A DNA stretch of 64,000 nt, from positions 6,698 to 70,697 of IMG/VR virus record IMGVR_UViG_3300030329_006263; one strand, given 5' to 3'. The notes below the pieces were generated by a model. That model was given only the letters and a program-made list of their open reading frames with translations. It had not been told where the DNA came from and searched no databases. The translations under genes were made by a program, and so were the position numbers. This document shows, piece by piece, positions 56,701-64,000 of this stretch. The first letter of the stretch is position 1, and the number at the start of each line of letters is the position of its first letter. Source of the DNA: a virus.

Positions 56701-59700
56701 GAATTCCGGAAGAATTGTCAAAAACGATTGACCCAGAAGATATTAAGAAGATAATACTTTCAGATGAAGAAGATTTAGGAAAAGATTTTGAAAAAATTAT
56801 GGCACTCCTAGAGCCCGAGATGATGAAAAATAAATATCCTCCTTTATTTTGTGGCCCCTGCGCACCAAATCAAGTTGGAATGAAGCCGATAATGGATAGC
56901 CAAACTCACCCATCACAACTGTTTATGCATCAGAGATTAAATGATCATACATATCAAATAATTGATGATGTTTTTAATAACAATTTATCTGCTTACAAGC
57001 CAATCATTAATGAAGTTGGAGATATGGGAATTATTAATACTTTGATTAGTAAAATTCCATCTAATGAAGAAATAGATCCAAAACAAGCAGCTAGTAAATA
57101 TGGTGAATTTTTTGGTGATATGCTTCAATCTGTAGGAACTGACCCTAAATATCAAAACACTCCCAACAAAAGCGTTGCAGAAAAACTTAAAAACACTATA
57201 TCAAAAATTACAGCTGATAATAACTTTTTAGGACAGATATACACTTATAATCCCGATAAAGGTATTGCTGTTTTTAATTATGATATACCTAACTCCTCTA
57301 TTGAATTATTCCTAGTTATCAATCTTTCTAATGAGTCTTATAATTTTAGAGGCGACGTTACTATTACGCCCCCGCAGATTAAACTTATTTCTTATAACGC
57401 TGGGATGAAAGAATATTCGTTCCCTCATGATGATGCTCCCATGGAAGATTATAATGAGGATGATGTTGGATTTGAGCTTTTCGATTATTGGACCGAGAAT
57501 CCTTCCGGAAATCAAAGTGAAATAGTGCCAACTATGATGGCTAAGGGGCTGCTTGAGGGAACATCCCAGTCTATTTTTAATGCCGTATATCCACTTGCTG
57601 TGAGTTTAATGTTGGAAACGGTTTGGAATAATACGACACATAATGAATTGTTTTTATCTAAAAACTTCAATGCGATGCCACTGACTAACGAAGAAGTTAA
57701 AAGCAAGTGCGCTGAGACTAGCATTACGCCCTTATTAGACCCAGAAGGAACTAAGCAGGATATAGATGATATGCGAAAAGTTTTGGAGTGTGTCACCAGC
57801 ATGTTTGCTAAACCTGATGCTCTTCAAATTGCTAATTTATTTGGCCTGTATAAATCATTAATAAAGGTTTGTGTTACTGAAGAAATTCTTAAAGTATTTT
57901 TTATGTACTCTTTTGCAAAGTTAAGTGACATCATTGAAAGTGATCATTATATGCGATTGTTGGTAGATAATGTTAAAAATTCAGTTGAGAGTGTAATGGC
58001 TTCAGGCTTTGAGGAGCTTAAAGAATATTGTTCTAAGTTAGTTAATGCTAGGTTAAAATTGGTAGATGAGAGCGAGCTAGAAAACAAAACAGAACAAGAG
58101 AAAGCAGAGTTCTTAAGAACTAAAGATCCTGATGAAAGCTTGAATATGATTATCACAGAATGTGCACTAGAAGTAGATAAATTATTCGATACTAGAGTAA
58201 AAGATCATATTAATGATGAGTGGAAGAATTTGTTTATGAGTTTGGATGACATCGATAGCAAAGATCCTCAATCTTACCTCAAAAATAACCTTTTTCAGTA
58301 TGCTATTAATCCGCGAATGATGATGGATAGCAAATATCCTGCTAGAAAATACATTTATTCTAATGGCAACGGCCCAGCCACACTTGGATATCAACTAGAA
58401 TCTGGAAAGCTGCCATCATTTGAATTGGCCTCTGATAATTTGGACGCCTATCATTACGGGTATCCTGAACAAATATATCGCCCACTTCCAGTTAATACAT
58501 TCGGCGGCCTATATTTTGAGCCATATGTACGAATGACTTCAAAACTCGAAATCAATGATTATCAAGCGCACCCTGCAGGGTCAGGCGAAAATGTTCCTAA
58601 AGATAACATGCTTACCATATGGCAAGACGGGGAAGCAGTTCAAGTTGTGGAAAAAGTTAGTTCTATATTATCAGAGAGCGAACAGGCATATTTTAAAATA
58701 TTTTGGTCCCGCTTTAAATCAGCATATGCTCATTGGGATAAAGCAACATTTCGAGACACACTGGATACCAATATTAAAGAAGCGTCGTCCCACAGTGGTG
58801 AAAGGGAGGTGTTTGATAATTTAAATTCTAATGGTCAAACTAAAGATCTTTGGCTTCGCAATACTGATGTTGGTTCTAATCAGCAAGATCCAAATGCTAG
58901 TTGGCCGCGCGGCGCCGGAACTGCGTTTTATCAAACAAAACATGGCATTGGCGACACAGAAACTGTAAAACACATACATCAATTTCTTGGATCACTTATA
59001 GATAAAATAGATGCTGAAATGCACGATCATAACGTTTTGGTTTTCTGGCGAGCGGACGACACTAGATCAACTTTCTTGGAATTTTTTGACCTGTTTTTTT
59101 CTGTTTGCAATATTCTTGGTACGCCATACGATGTAGCACCAGACGACGAATCTAAGGCCCATGGTTTGAAAAATTCTATGAAGGCTTATATTGATCAAAG
59201 ATCTATTTTTACAAATATTGTAAGTTCTTATAAATTTAATCATCCTTCTCCGGACACTACAAATTCATACGCAGGGAAAGGAACATTTGGTTACGCGAAC
59301 ATCACAGGAGATGAAGGCTGGGCAGATGCATATTATTATTGGCAACATTATCCATACGGAGTGATTCCAAGCGCAAGAATACATTTTTTGAATAGAGGCG
59401 TTATTAATTTCAACACTTTTTATAAATCTTATTGGGGCCTAGCTAATAATTTTGAAAAAATGAAAAAGAACAATGCTACGCTTTCAAATGCGCGTGGAAC
59501 AGATGATTACCAAAGTATATCAACAATTGACTTATTTGCCAATTCTAAAAATACGATATTTGGGATTGGCGACACAATAGATGCTGGCGTAGATATTCCG
59601 ACATGGGAAAGCATATCCGATAGCGCAAAAGCCGAATGGCTTAAAAAGTATGAAGAAACAGGCAACGAAGAATATGCATTTAAAGCACAAGATGGCTACG

Positions 59701-61247
59701 GTTATTGGAAAGGTTCAGATTTTCTCAATAACTCAAATGTCAATTCTAAAGAGTTTATGATCTCCATACAAGATTTTTTGGTTAAGCACAAATTTCCAGA
59801 CATGGAACTCCCGGATCTTTCACCCGACAACCCCAACGCCGTCATCACAGGGTCCTGGAAAAATATGCTTATTGATAATGCGCTATCAAAGAATGCCAAA
59901 CAAATTTGTTCTTTTTACAATTGGCTTAGATCGATTTTTATTGAATCTCCTTTTGATGAATGGTTTGATTTTAATCTTGGTATGAGGCTTAATTTGGTAA
60001 TACCATATGAAGACAACACCAATTTGAAAGATTATGTGTCTCAATATATTAAAAATAACATTGATTCGCTAACTGGCTTCGACAATCTTCCTGATGAACT
60101 TAAAGAAGTCGCAAAAAATGATAGAAATTATAATCTAGATAAAGTTTTTCTCCTCTCCCAACCGAAACCCGGTTCGCCCATTGAAGATATTTCTGGAATT
60201 CGTTGGCTGTGTTTGCCACTGGAAGTGGTTGAATATAACTTAAGAGATTATTGGCAAGAAATACATGAAAAATATGGCGTCAGCGAAATCGGCAAAACTC
60301 GACCAGGACACATAATAGCTTCGAAAATTAAAGAGGCTGAGAAAAAAACGAATGGTAAATATGACTCTACTGTTCCAGATAGTCCATGGCACATAATTAT
60401 GAAAAATATTGTAGAGTTGGGCTTCGGAAATATTCAGGATCCTGGAGTTGGGTATAAATATGATTTCTGCCGCGGCGGCGATAAAGGTCTAGAGGTTGCT
60501 GGGGCCTTACAACAGAATTTTTTCAAAAATGTGCATGCACCTATGAAAATAAACACTTCTTTCATGTCACCTCATAAAACGACTGAAAAATATTATGTAT
60601 CAGATGTAGATGAGTCTAACATTATGCGCCCAACTTTATGGTCTGCCTGTAGATTAATTCAAACTGCATTAGCACAAGGTCTACGTACAGGCGCCACAAG
60701 CTCTGAGCCAAACCCAATAAGAAAAGAAGTGCTTGATAGATTAAAATTTGAATTACTCAATAAGGTAATAAAGGATAATAATAAATATTTAAATGAACTG
60801 TTACCAGTTGAGGAGGCTGTTTTTACAACAGCAATGGTGTATCGCTATTCTATTGTAAGCGCATATCCGTCGCTCCAAGACTTGTTTTTGCCAACAAAAA
60901 AATTAATTAATTCTTTTATTGTTCAAATGTTAAAGACAATAGAAGGAGACTACACATATGTTAATGAAGTACTTGAGGGCATGGACTCTCAGGAAAAATT
61001 AAATACAAGTTCTCCATCACCAGATTCTATTGCTAAAATATTTTTTGAATTAATAGTTCAAATGGCTGCAAACACTGTCGATCCTACTTGGAAGACTCCT
61101 TGGTTTATGCCGGGACCATTAACTCCAATTGGCGCCATCGCAAAAGGTATTTCTATGGATTGGGGTAAAGATGGAAAAAAAGAAGAAAAGGAAACACTTG
61201 CAGGTGATGAGTGTGAAGATAAAGAGGCAGCAGAAACAGAAGCTTAG
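53793..61247 (+). CDS. Giant structural protein (2484 residues), unrecognised, baseplate-associated
   Basis: This is by far the largest gene of the window. It has no signal peptide and no run of transmembrane helices. Sequence is a mix of helices and loops with many aromatic and Asp/Asn residues. Helical zones near 560-660 and 745-790 (MSLVYATVMVLIKYVKDQ) are the most hydrophobic. A Lys/Glu tail ends in GDECEDKEAAETEA. Lying between hub and gp25-like wedge genes it is likely a baseplate or tail-tip protein, perhaps a fusion of several T4 wedge proteins, but I see no motif proving that. Confidence 0.7.
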   Translation: MAIGKLEKEIEKIWNRLKDEPEKGWVKSEKKYFQDKAAETIYNPDLATFTASSLDIIDKNWPKEGWPTQVSKLKSYYGIGPSVSKSTRGTNANENRNMGEKQHWWEKTNAHISEDNKYYVVPVLFKNITSNKHLIDYKGPDGKYKIGSPSEEGTLLHKETEFSDLCKKVALKKLKKDLHKAMSNKQIEDWYKQYAIIPSDINVPRSVNPQTNQPDIVTITNSWRIVPRKPEYQNLFVKVLFDKGWVDSLPPEVDPTIDYANTNREVLILLKDLKQYLTNMTTILYHFDTQMHNAWIENGVESSFQGKCVSEQIGKIYGILSDLMVKNGKAPLEPVFVSKSLDMSENGAFQFGFTKDYDLQYIAFSDVADCLCEEDVNMNAYALREGLLEMKMAGPFANRTVNNFIHKLPDINRRYSKYIKGVDKVNNDLFGTQQSYLKFINTYVYPTPETSFQGAGEATNFEKMWLGTMATFDELKNPLWKDALFTGKYVKDPLQLMSPEVKNMIVGASNATYITTGDSVMMKALTDDLKSITALYDKLLHKIPISELLKVAGKMIFQCLGPDVKRKICKVILKTIPIGELRMVLYPCLRNVENGDLAIAKLEEMVTGRTGEVYKIASSRYPDKFPANADQWTQAQALASMTSMYCSDPYMQKKLGRSPDDFNDELAAWADTEATDAICSCVIQLYGPIGEILEQAQEVADDVIDGMMSSSKKKAYNLEREATLAIDRMLNPIKRYLDGGNMMKDLADAFVKGLQDMAMSLVYATVMVLIKYVKDQVLGSLTRDLCNSPNGSPFGFTGPGDWLRNSTIYKDKDQQQVWDVMKNFEAKHFFNADIQGAFDTSRWDKLSFAFSPSEFKRMFANPCADTSFTKELEIVSDIFTPDKTKAEMEENFPGESVDAIAAQVGYDPTRKNQFYNHDGTTVNLEGLITTNQARDFMVEVGSHIDPNIIEDAQAQYHQYSNAWAELCLPGIPEELSKTIDPEDIKKIILSDEEDLGKDFEKIMALLEPEMMKNKYPPLFCGPCAPNQVGMKPIMDSQTHPSQLFMHQRLNDHTYQIIDDVFNNNLSAYKPIINEVGDMGIINTLISKIPSNEEIDPKQAASKYGEFFGDMLQSVGTDPKYQNTPNKSVAEKLKNTISKITADNNFLGQIYTYNPDKGIAVFNYDIPNSSIELFLVINLSNESYNFRGDVTITPPQIKLISYNAGMKEYSFPHDDAPMEDYNEDDVGFELFDYWTENPSGNQSEIVPTMMAKGLLEGTSQSIFNAVYPLAVSLMLETVWNNTTHNELFLSKNFNAMPLTNEEVKSKCAETSITPLLDPEGTKQDIDDMRKVLECVTSMFAKPDALQIANLFGLYKSLIKVCVTEEILKVFFMYSFAKLSDIIESDHYMRLLVDNVKNSVESVMASGFEELKEYCSKLVNARLKLVDESELENKTEQEKAEFLRTKDPDESLNMIITECALEVDKLFDTRVKDHINDEWKNLFMSLDDIDSKDPQSYLKNNLFQYAINPRMMMDSKYPARKYIYSNGNGPATLGYQLESGKLPSFELASDNLDAYHYGYPEQIYRPLPVNTFGGLYFEPYVRMTSKLEINDYQAHPAGSGENVPKDNMLTIWQDGEAVQVVEKVSSILSESEQAYFKIFWSRFKSAYAHWDKATFRDTLDTNIKEASSHSGEREVFDNLNSNGQTKDLWLRNTDVGSNQQDPNASWPRGAGTAFYQTKHGIGDTETVKHIHQFLGSLIDKIDAEMHDHNVLVFWRADDTRSTFLEFFDLFFSVCNILGTPYDVAPDDESKAHGLKNSMKAYIDQRSIFTNIVSSYKFNHPSPDTTNSYAGKGTFGYANITGDEGWADAYYYWQHYPYGVIPSARIHFLNRGVINFNTFYKSYWGLANNFEKMKKNNATLSNARGTDDYQSISTIDLFANSKNTIFGIGDTIDAGVDIPTWESISDSAKAEWLKKYEETGNEEYAFKAQDGYGYWKGSDFLNNSNVNSKEFMISIQDFLVKHKFPDMELPDLSPDNPNAVITGSWKNMLIDNALSKNAKQICSFYNWLRSIFIESPFDEWFDFNLGMRLNLVIPYEDNTNLKDYVSQYIKNNIDSLTGFDNLPDELKEVAKNDRNYNLDKVFLLSQPKPGSPIEDISGIRWLCLPLEVVEYNLRDYWQEIHEKYGVSEIGKTRPGHIIASKIKEAEKKTNGKYDSTVPDSPWHIIMKNIVELGFGNIQDPGVGYKYDFCRGGDKGLEVAGALQQNFFKNVHAPMKINTSFMSPHKTTEKYYVSDVDESNIMRPTLWSACRLIQTALAQGLRTGATSSEPNPIRKEVLDRLKFELLNKVIKDNNKYLNELLPVEEAVFTTAMVYRYSIVSAYPSLQDLFLPTKKLINSFIVQMLKTIEGDYTYVNEVLEGMDSQEKLNTSSPSPDSIAKIFFELIVQMAANTVDPTWKTPWFMPGPLTPIGAIAKGISMDWGKDGKKEEKETLAGDECEDKEAAETEA

Positions 61248-61323
61248 AAATATATTAATGAGGGTGGAGATTTTATAATAAAAATATATTTTTTATTCTA
61301 ATTACATAAAAGGAGATTCAAAT

Positions 61324-61722
61324 ATGGCAACCGGTTATGCTCCAAAATTGCCCCTACAATATGATGAAATAGACGGCTTCTATAAAATGAACAAAACAGT
61401 GGGTGATGTTATTAAGCAAAATATTAAGATGGTTGTTTTAACATCTCCTGGTGAAAGGATGATGAACCCAGAGTTTGGAGTGGGATTGCGCAATTACTTA
61501 TTTAACCCAGAGGCATCAGATGTTTTCGTAAATTTAAAAGATAGGATCAACCAACAATTAGAAAAGTATGTTCCTTATGCGAGAATAATAAACATACAAA
61601 GAATAAGTTTGCAAGATATTCCAGGGGAACCAGACCCAACAAATTCAATGGGAGTACAGCTAATATATACAGTGCCAAATGCAGGGATAAGTGATTCGCT
61701 TACTATTACTTTTAAGAATTAA
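61324..61722 (+). CDS. gp25-like baseplate wedge protein
   Basis: The 132-residue protein has the GPW/gp25 signature: VVLTSPGERMMNPEFGVGLRNYLF with the RxxxPxFG core, then a domain ending IYTVPNAGISDSLTITF. gp25 connects the inner tail tube/sheath to the wedge. It is preceded by AAGGAG and a 76-base very AT-rich spacer. Confidence 0.9.
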   Translation: MATGYAPKLPLQYDEIDGFYKMNKTVGDVIKQNIKMVVLTSPGERMMNPEFGVGLRNYLFNPEASDVFVNLKDRINQQLEKYVPYARIINIQRISLQDIPGEPDPTNSMGVQLIYTVPNAGISDSLTITFKN

Positions 61723-61759
61723 ATTATCTACTTATTTATAAAGAGGATTTGTTAAAAAT

Positions 61760-63556
61760 ATGGCAACAAAAAAACCAGCAATAAATTATACAAATAGGGA
61801 TTTTCAATCAATACGGGCTGATCTAGAATCTTATGTTAGGAGATATTATCCGGACAATTATAGGGATTTTACCGAAGCATCTTTCGGGGCAATGATGCTG
61901 GACACAGTTGCTTACGTTGGAGATATGTTGTCTTTTTATACCGATTACCAAGCAAATGAATCTTTTCTAGATACAGCAATTGAATATGACAATGTATTAA
62001 AATTAAGTCGCCAGATGGGTTATAGATATAGTCCTTATCCATCTTCTTTCGGCGTATGTGATTTTTATATCACAGTCCCTGTAGAAGCTGGCTCACAGTC
62101 TCCAGATGAAAATTATATGCCCATACTTCGAAAGGGTTCAACCTTTCTTTCATCCGGTGGTTCTGTTTTTTCACTCTTAGAAGATGTGAATTTCGCACTT
62201 AGTGAAAATCCAATAGTTGTGGCAAATCAAGATGTGGATACGGGCAATCCCTCTACATATGCCGTCCGCGCTGCAGGCCAAGTTGTTTCTGGGGAGTTGG
62301 CAGTACAAGAAGTACAGGTATCGTCATATACTCCATTTTTAAGAATAGGGCTCGTTGGCGAAAATATAAGTGAAGTAGTATCAGTATTTGATGATAAAGG
62401 AAATCAATATTTCGAGGTAGATTACTTAAGTCAAGATGTTTTATACGTTTCTGTTATAAATAGAAACTCTAATAATAGTACAGTACCTTATATTCTTAAA
62501 CCTGTGTCTGTTTCCCGTCGCTTTAGAGTTGATTCAACGCCTGACGGCCTTTATTTACAGTTTGGCCAAGGAAGCGAAGAAACTCCTGTTGAAGTGAAAG
62601 ATCCATCAGAAGTAATATTACAATTGCACGGTAAAGACCACGTTTCAGACACTTCATTTGACCCTTCAATTTTAAATCAAACTGATAATTTAGGTGTAGC
62701 TCCGTCAAACACAACCTTGACGATCATTTATAGAATAAACAGGGAAGAAAATGTAAATGCAGCTGCACAAACAATAACGAGAATTGGTACTGTAGACTTT
62801 TCCTTTCCAGCAGACCAGCAAGGCCAATTAAGTGAAACAAAGATTGACGACGTTACAACTAGTTTGGCTGTATTAAATGAAGATCCTATTATTGGCGATG
62901 TGGGTGTTATAAGCACTGATGAAATTAAAGAGCGCGCCCGAGCCAATTTTGCATCTCAATATAGAGCAGTTACCAAACAAGACTACATAGGCATTGCTTA
63001 TAATATGCCGTCAAAATATGGGAAATTTAAAAGAGTCGCTTTGGAATTAGATTCAGACTCTTATAATCAGAGAAATTTAAATTATTATGTCATATCAGAG
63101 GACATTGATGGATTTTTAGCTACTTCAAACAACACTCTTAAAAACAATTTAAAAACGTGGATAAATCAATATAAGATGATAAATGATACGATTGATGTTT
63201 TGGATGCTAAGATATGTAATGTTGGCATAGAATATAAAATTGTTCCATTTCCTGGTACAAACAAATATGATCTTCTTGTTGAGGCGAATACAACTTTAAG
63301 AGATGCCTTCACTAAAGATTTTTATATCGGGGAACCAATAATAGTTACTGATATATACCAAATATTAAAATCGGTACCTAATTTGTTAGATGTTGTTGAT
63401 GTTCAATTAACTGTAAAATCTGGTGCAAATTATGCCGACTCTCCAATATCTATAGGAGACGCACTTTCTGCAGATGGAAGATTTTTATTCCCCCCTTCAG
63501 ATACTATTTTTGAATTTAAGTATCCAGATTTAGATATTGGAGGCACGATACAGTAA
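61760..63556 (+). CDS. gp6/J-like baseplate wedge protein
   Basis: The 598-residue protein begins INYTNRDFQSIRADLESYVRRY and has LDTVAYVGDMLSFYTDYQANESFLDTA, the typical gp6/GpJ N-terminal pattern. Central beta region, then IKERARANFASQYRAVTKQDYIGIAYNMPSKYG, a strongly conserved J motif, and a C-terminal domain. gp6 forms the wedge ring with gp53 and gp25. AAAGAGGA precedes the ATG. Its stop overlaps the next start (TAATG). Confidence 0.9.
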   Translation: MATKKPAINYTNRDFQSIRADLESYVRRYYPDNYRDFTEASFGAMMLDTVAYVGDMLSFYTDYQANESFLDTAIEYDNVLKLSRQMGYRYSPYPSSFGVCDFYITVPVEAGSQSPDENYMPILRKGSTFLSSGGSVFSLLEDVNFALSENPIVVANQDVDTGNPSTYAVRAAGQVVSGELAVQEVQVSSYTPFLRIGLVGENISEVVSVFDDKGNQYFEVDYLSQDVLYVSVINRNSNNSTVPYILKPVSVSRRFRVDSTPDGLYLQFGQGSEETPVEVKDPSEVILQLHGKDHVSDTSFDPSILNQTDNLGVAPSNTTLTIIYRINREENVNAAAQTITRIGTVDFSFPADQQGQLSETKIDDVTTSLAVLNEDPIIGDVGVISTDEIKERARANFASQYRAVTKQDYIGIAYNMPSKYGKFKRVALELDSDSYNQRNLNYYVISEDIDGFLATSNNTLKNNLKTWINQYKMINDTIDVLDAKICNVGIEYKIVPFPGTNKYDLLVEANTTLRDAFTKDFYIGEPIIVTDIYQILKSVPNLLDVVDVQLTVKSGANYADSPISIGDALSADGRFLFPPSDTIFEFKYPDLDIGGTIQ

Positions 63557-64000
63557 TGGCGATTAAAAGATACTTTGCAGACGCAGACAATACAATAACC
63601 AACGCATATAAAGCCAATTTAACCGAACGTGGTGTTAGTGGAAATATGGGGCAATCTGATATTTTGGAAACTTTTTCCATTTATGCTCAAGCATCAACAG
63701 CATCATCTGAATTCTCAAGAATATTAATTAAGTTTCCAGCAACTGGGTCAACGTCTGAATATATGTCATATGATAGAGAGCAGGGAAACATTCCTGCTTC
63801 TGGAAGTGTTTCATTTTATTTAAGAATGTTTAATGCTAGACACTCTCAAACAACTCCTAAGAATTTCGACTTAATTGTTTCTGCTGTGTCACAATCATGG
63901 TCTGAAGGTGATGGCCTAGACATGGAAAACTATTCAGACGAGGATGAATCTAACTGGATATCAGCAGTTGCATCTAGTAGTGCAGGAGCAGGCACCTGGA
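63556..64000 (+). CDS. Partial structural protein (continues beyond the window)
   Basis: The ATG at 63556 overlaps the preceding stop. The first 148 residues, starting MAIKRYFADADNTITNAYKA, include TERGVSGNMGQSDILETFSIYAQ and a beta-rich region (ILIKFPATGS, VSFYLRMFNA). A similar N-terminal pattern is seen in marine T4-like baseplate or tail proteins, probably DNRLRE-type. The 3' end is cut by the window edge. Confidence 0.7.
   Translation, partial: MAIKRYFADADNTITNAYKANLTERGVSGNMGQSDILETFSIYAQASTASSEFSRILIKFPATGSTSEYMSYDREQGNIPASGSVSFYLRMFNARHSQTTPKNFDLIVSAVSQSWSEGDGLDMENYSDEDESNWISAVASSSAGAGTW

Noticed and set aside
1-64000. tRNA genes, integrase, transposase or attachment sites
   Set aside because: Apart from the tmRNA T-arm, no tRNA-like T-loop sequence was noticed by eye, and no recombinase or insertion-sequence ends were seen.

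Overview
The window is part of a large, AT-rich, T4-like (contractile-tailed) bacteriophage genome, probably from a marine or other aquatic metagenome. The right end holds a gp25-type and a gp6/J-type baseplate wedge protein and a baseplate-hub-like protein ending in a murein endopeptidase. There is also a T4 gp55-like late sigma factor, a PhoH-like ATPase, a PD-(D/E)XK nuclease and several marine T4-like small proteins. Terminase, portal, capsid and replication genes are not in the window. The host must be a bacterium: the phage carries a one-piece tmRNA and at least five signal-peptide or lipoprotein genes. A host in Myxococcota, Bradymonadota or Bdellovibrionota is a tentative guess, resting only on a MopE-repeat/von Willebrand A lipoprotein. 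Nearly all genes lie on the + strand and are tightly packed, often with ATGA or TAATG overlaps. No gene-free stretch over 300 bases exists apart from the tmRNA locus.

Layout. (1) 1-24.2 kb is an accessory region dominated by proteins that share a short N-terminal leader. One class is MKLLFENWRxYLxE, the other is xxxTKxxLKxLIKEEL. Most place an (L/I)-x-E tripeptide at residues 12-14. This looks like the T4 capsid-targeting sequence that the prohead protease gp21 cuts after (L/I)-x-E. Behind the leaders sit varied domains: two protein-kinase-like folds, a HAD phosphatase, a polymerase-beta-type nucleotidyltransferase and a NUDIX hydrolase. Associated proteins without a typical leader are a zincin protease and a ligase-like/cytidylyltransferase fusion. 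I infer an arsenal of proteins packaged in the capsid and injected with the DNA; this is the most interesting system in the window. Mixed in are lipoproteins and a short adenylosuccinate synthetase (PurA/PurZ family). (2) 24.3-31.4 kb holds a small HTH-like protein, the tmRNA (tag ANDNVEFDYALAA), an archaeal-type glyceraldehyde-3-phosphate dehydrogenase, a reverse-strand pair of exported proteins including a trypsin-like protease, PIN-PhoH, a DoxX-like membrane protein and a zincin. (3) 31.4-46.8 kb holds a Cas4-like nuclease and then a 15-kb block of about 18 sugar and glycan genes: glycosyltransferases, dTDP-rhamnose-type RmlB/C/D, NeuA/NeuB-like enzymes, a pyruvyltransferase, an aminotransferase, dioxygenases and methyltransferases. 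They probably build or modify a surface glycan of the host or virion. (4) 46.9-64 kb holds small T4-like genes, the late sigma factor, then baseplate genes, including a 2484-residue protein I do not recognise.

Regulation. The sequence ACTATTTAT lies just upstream of four genes or operons and may be a late promoter element used by the gp55-like sigma. TTGACA/TATAAT-type host promoters are visible before the tmRNA and before two membrane-protein genes. One of these would give a leaderless mRNA.
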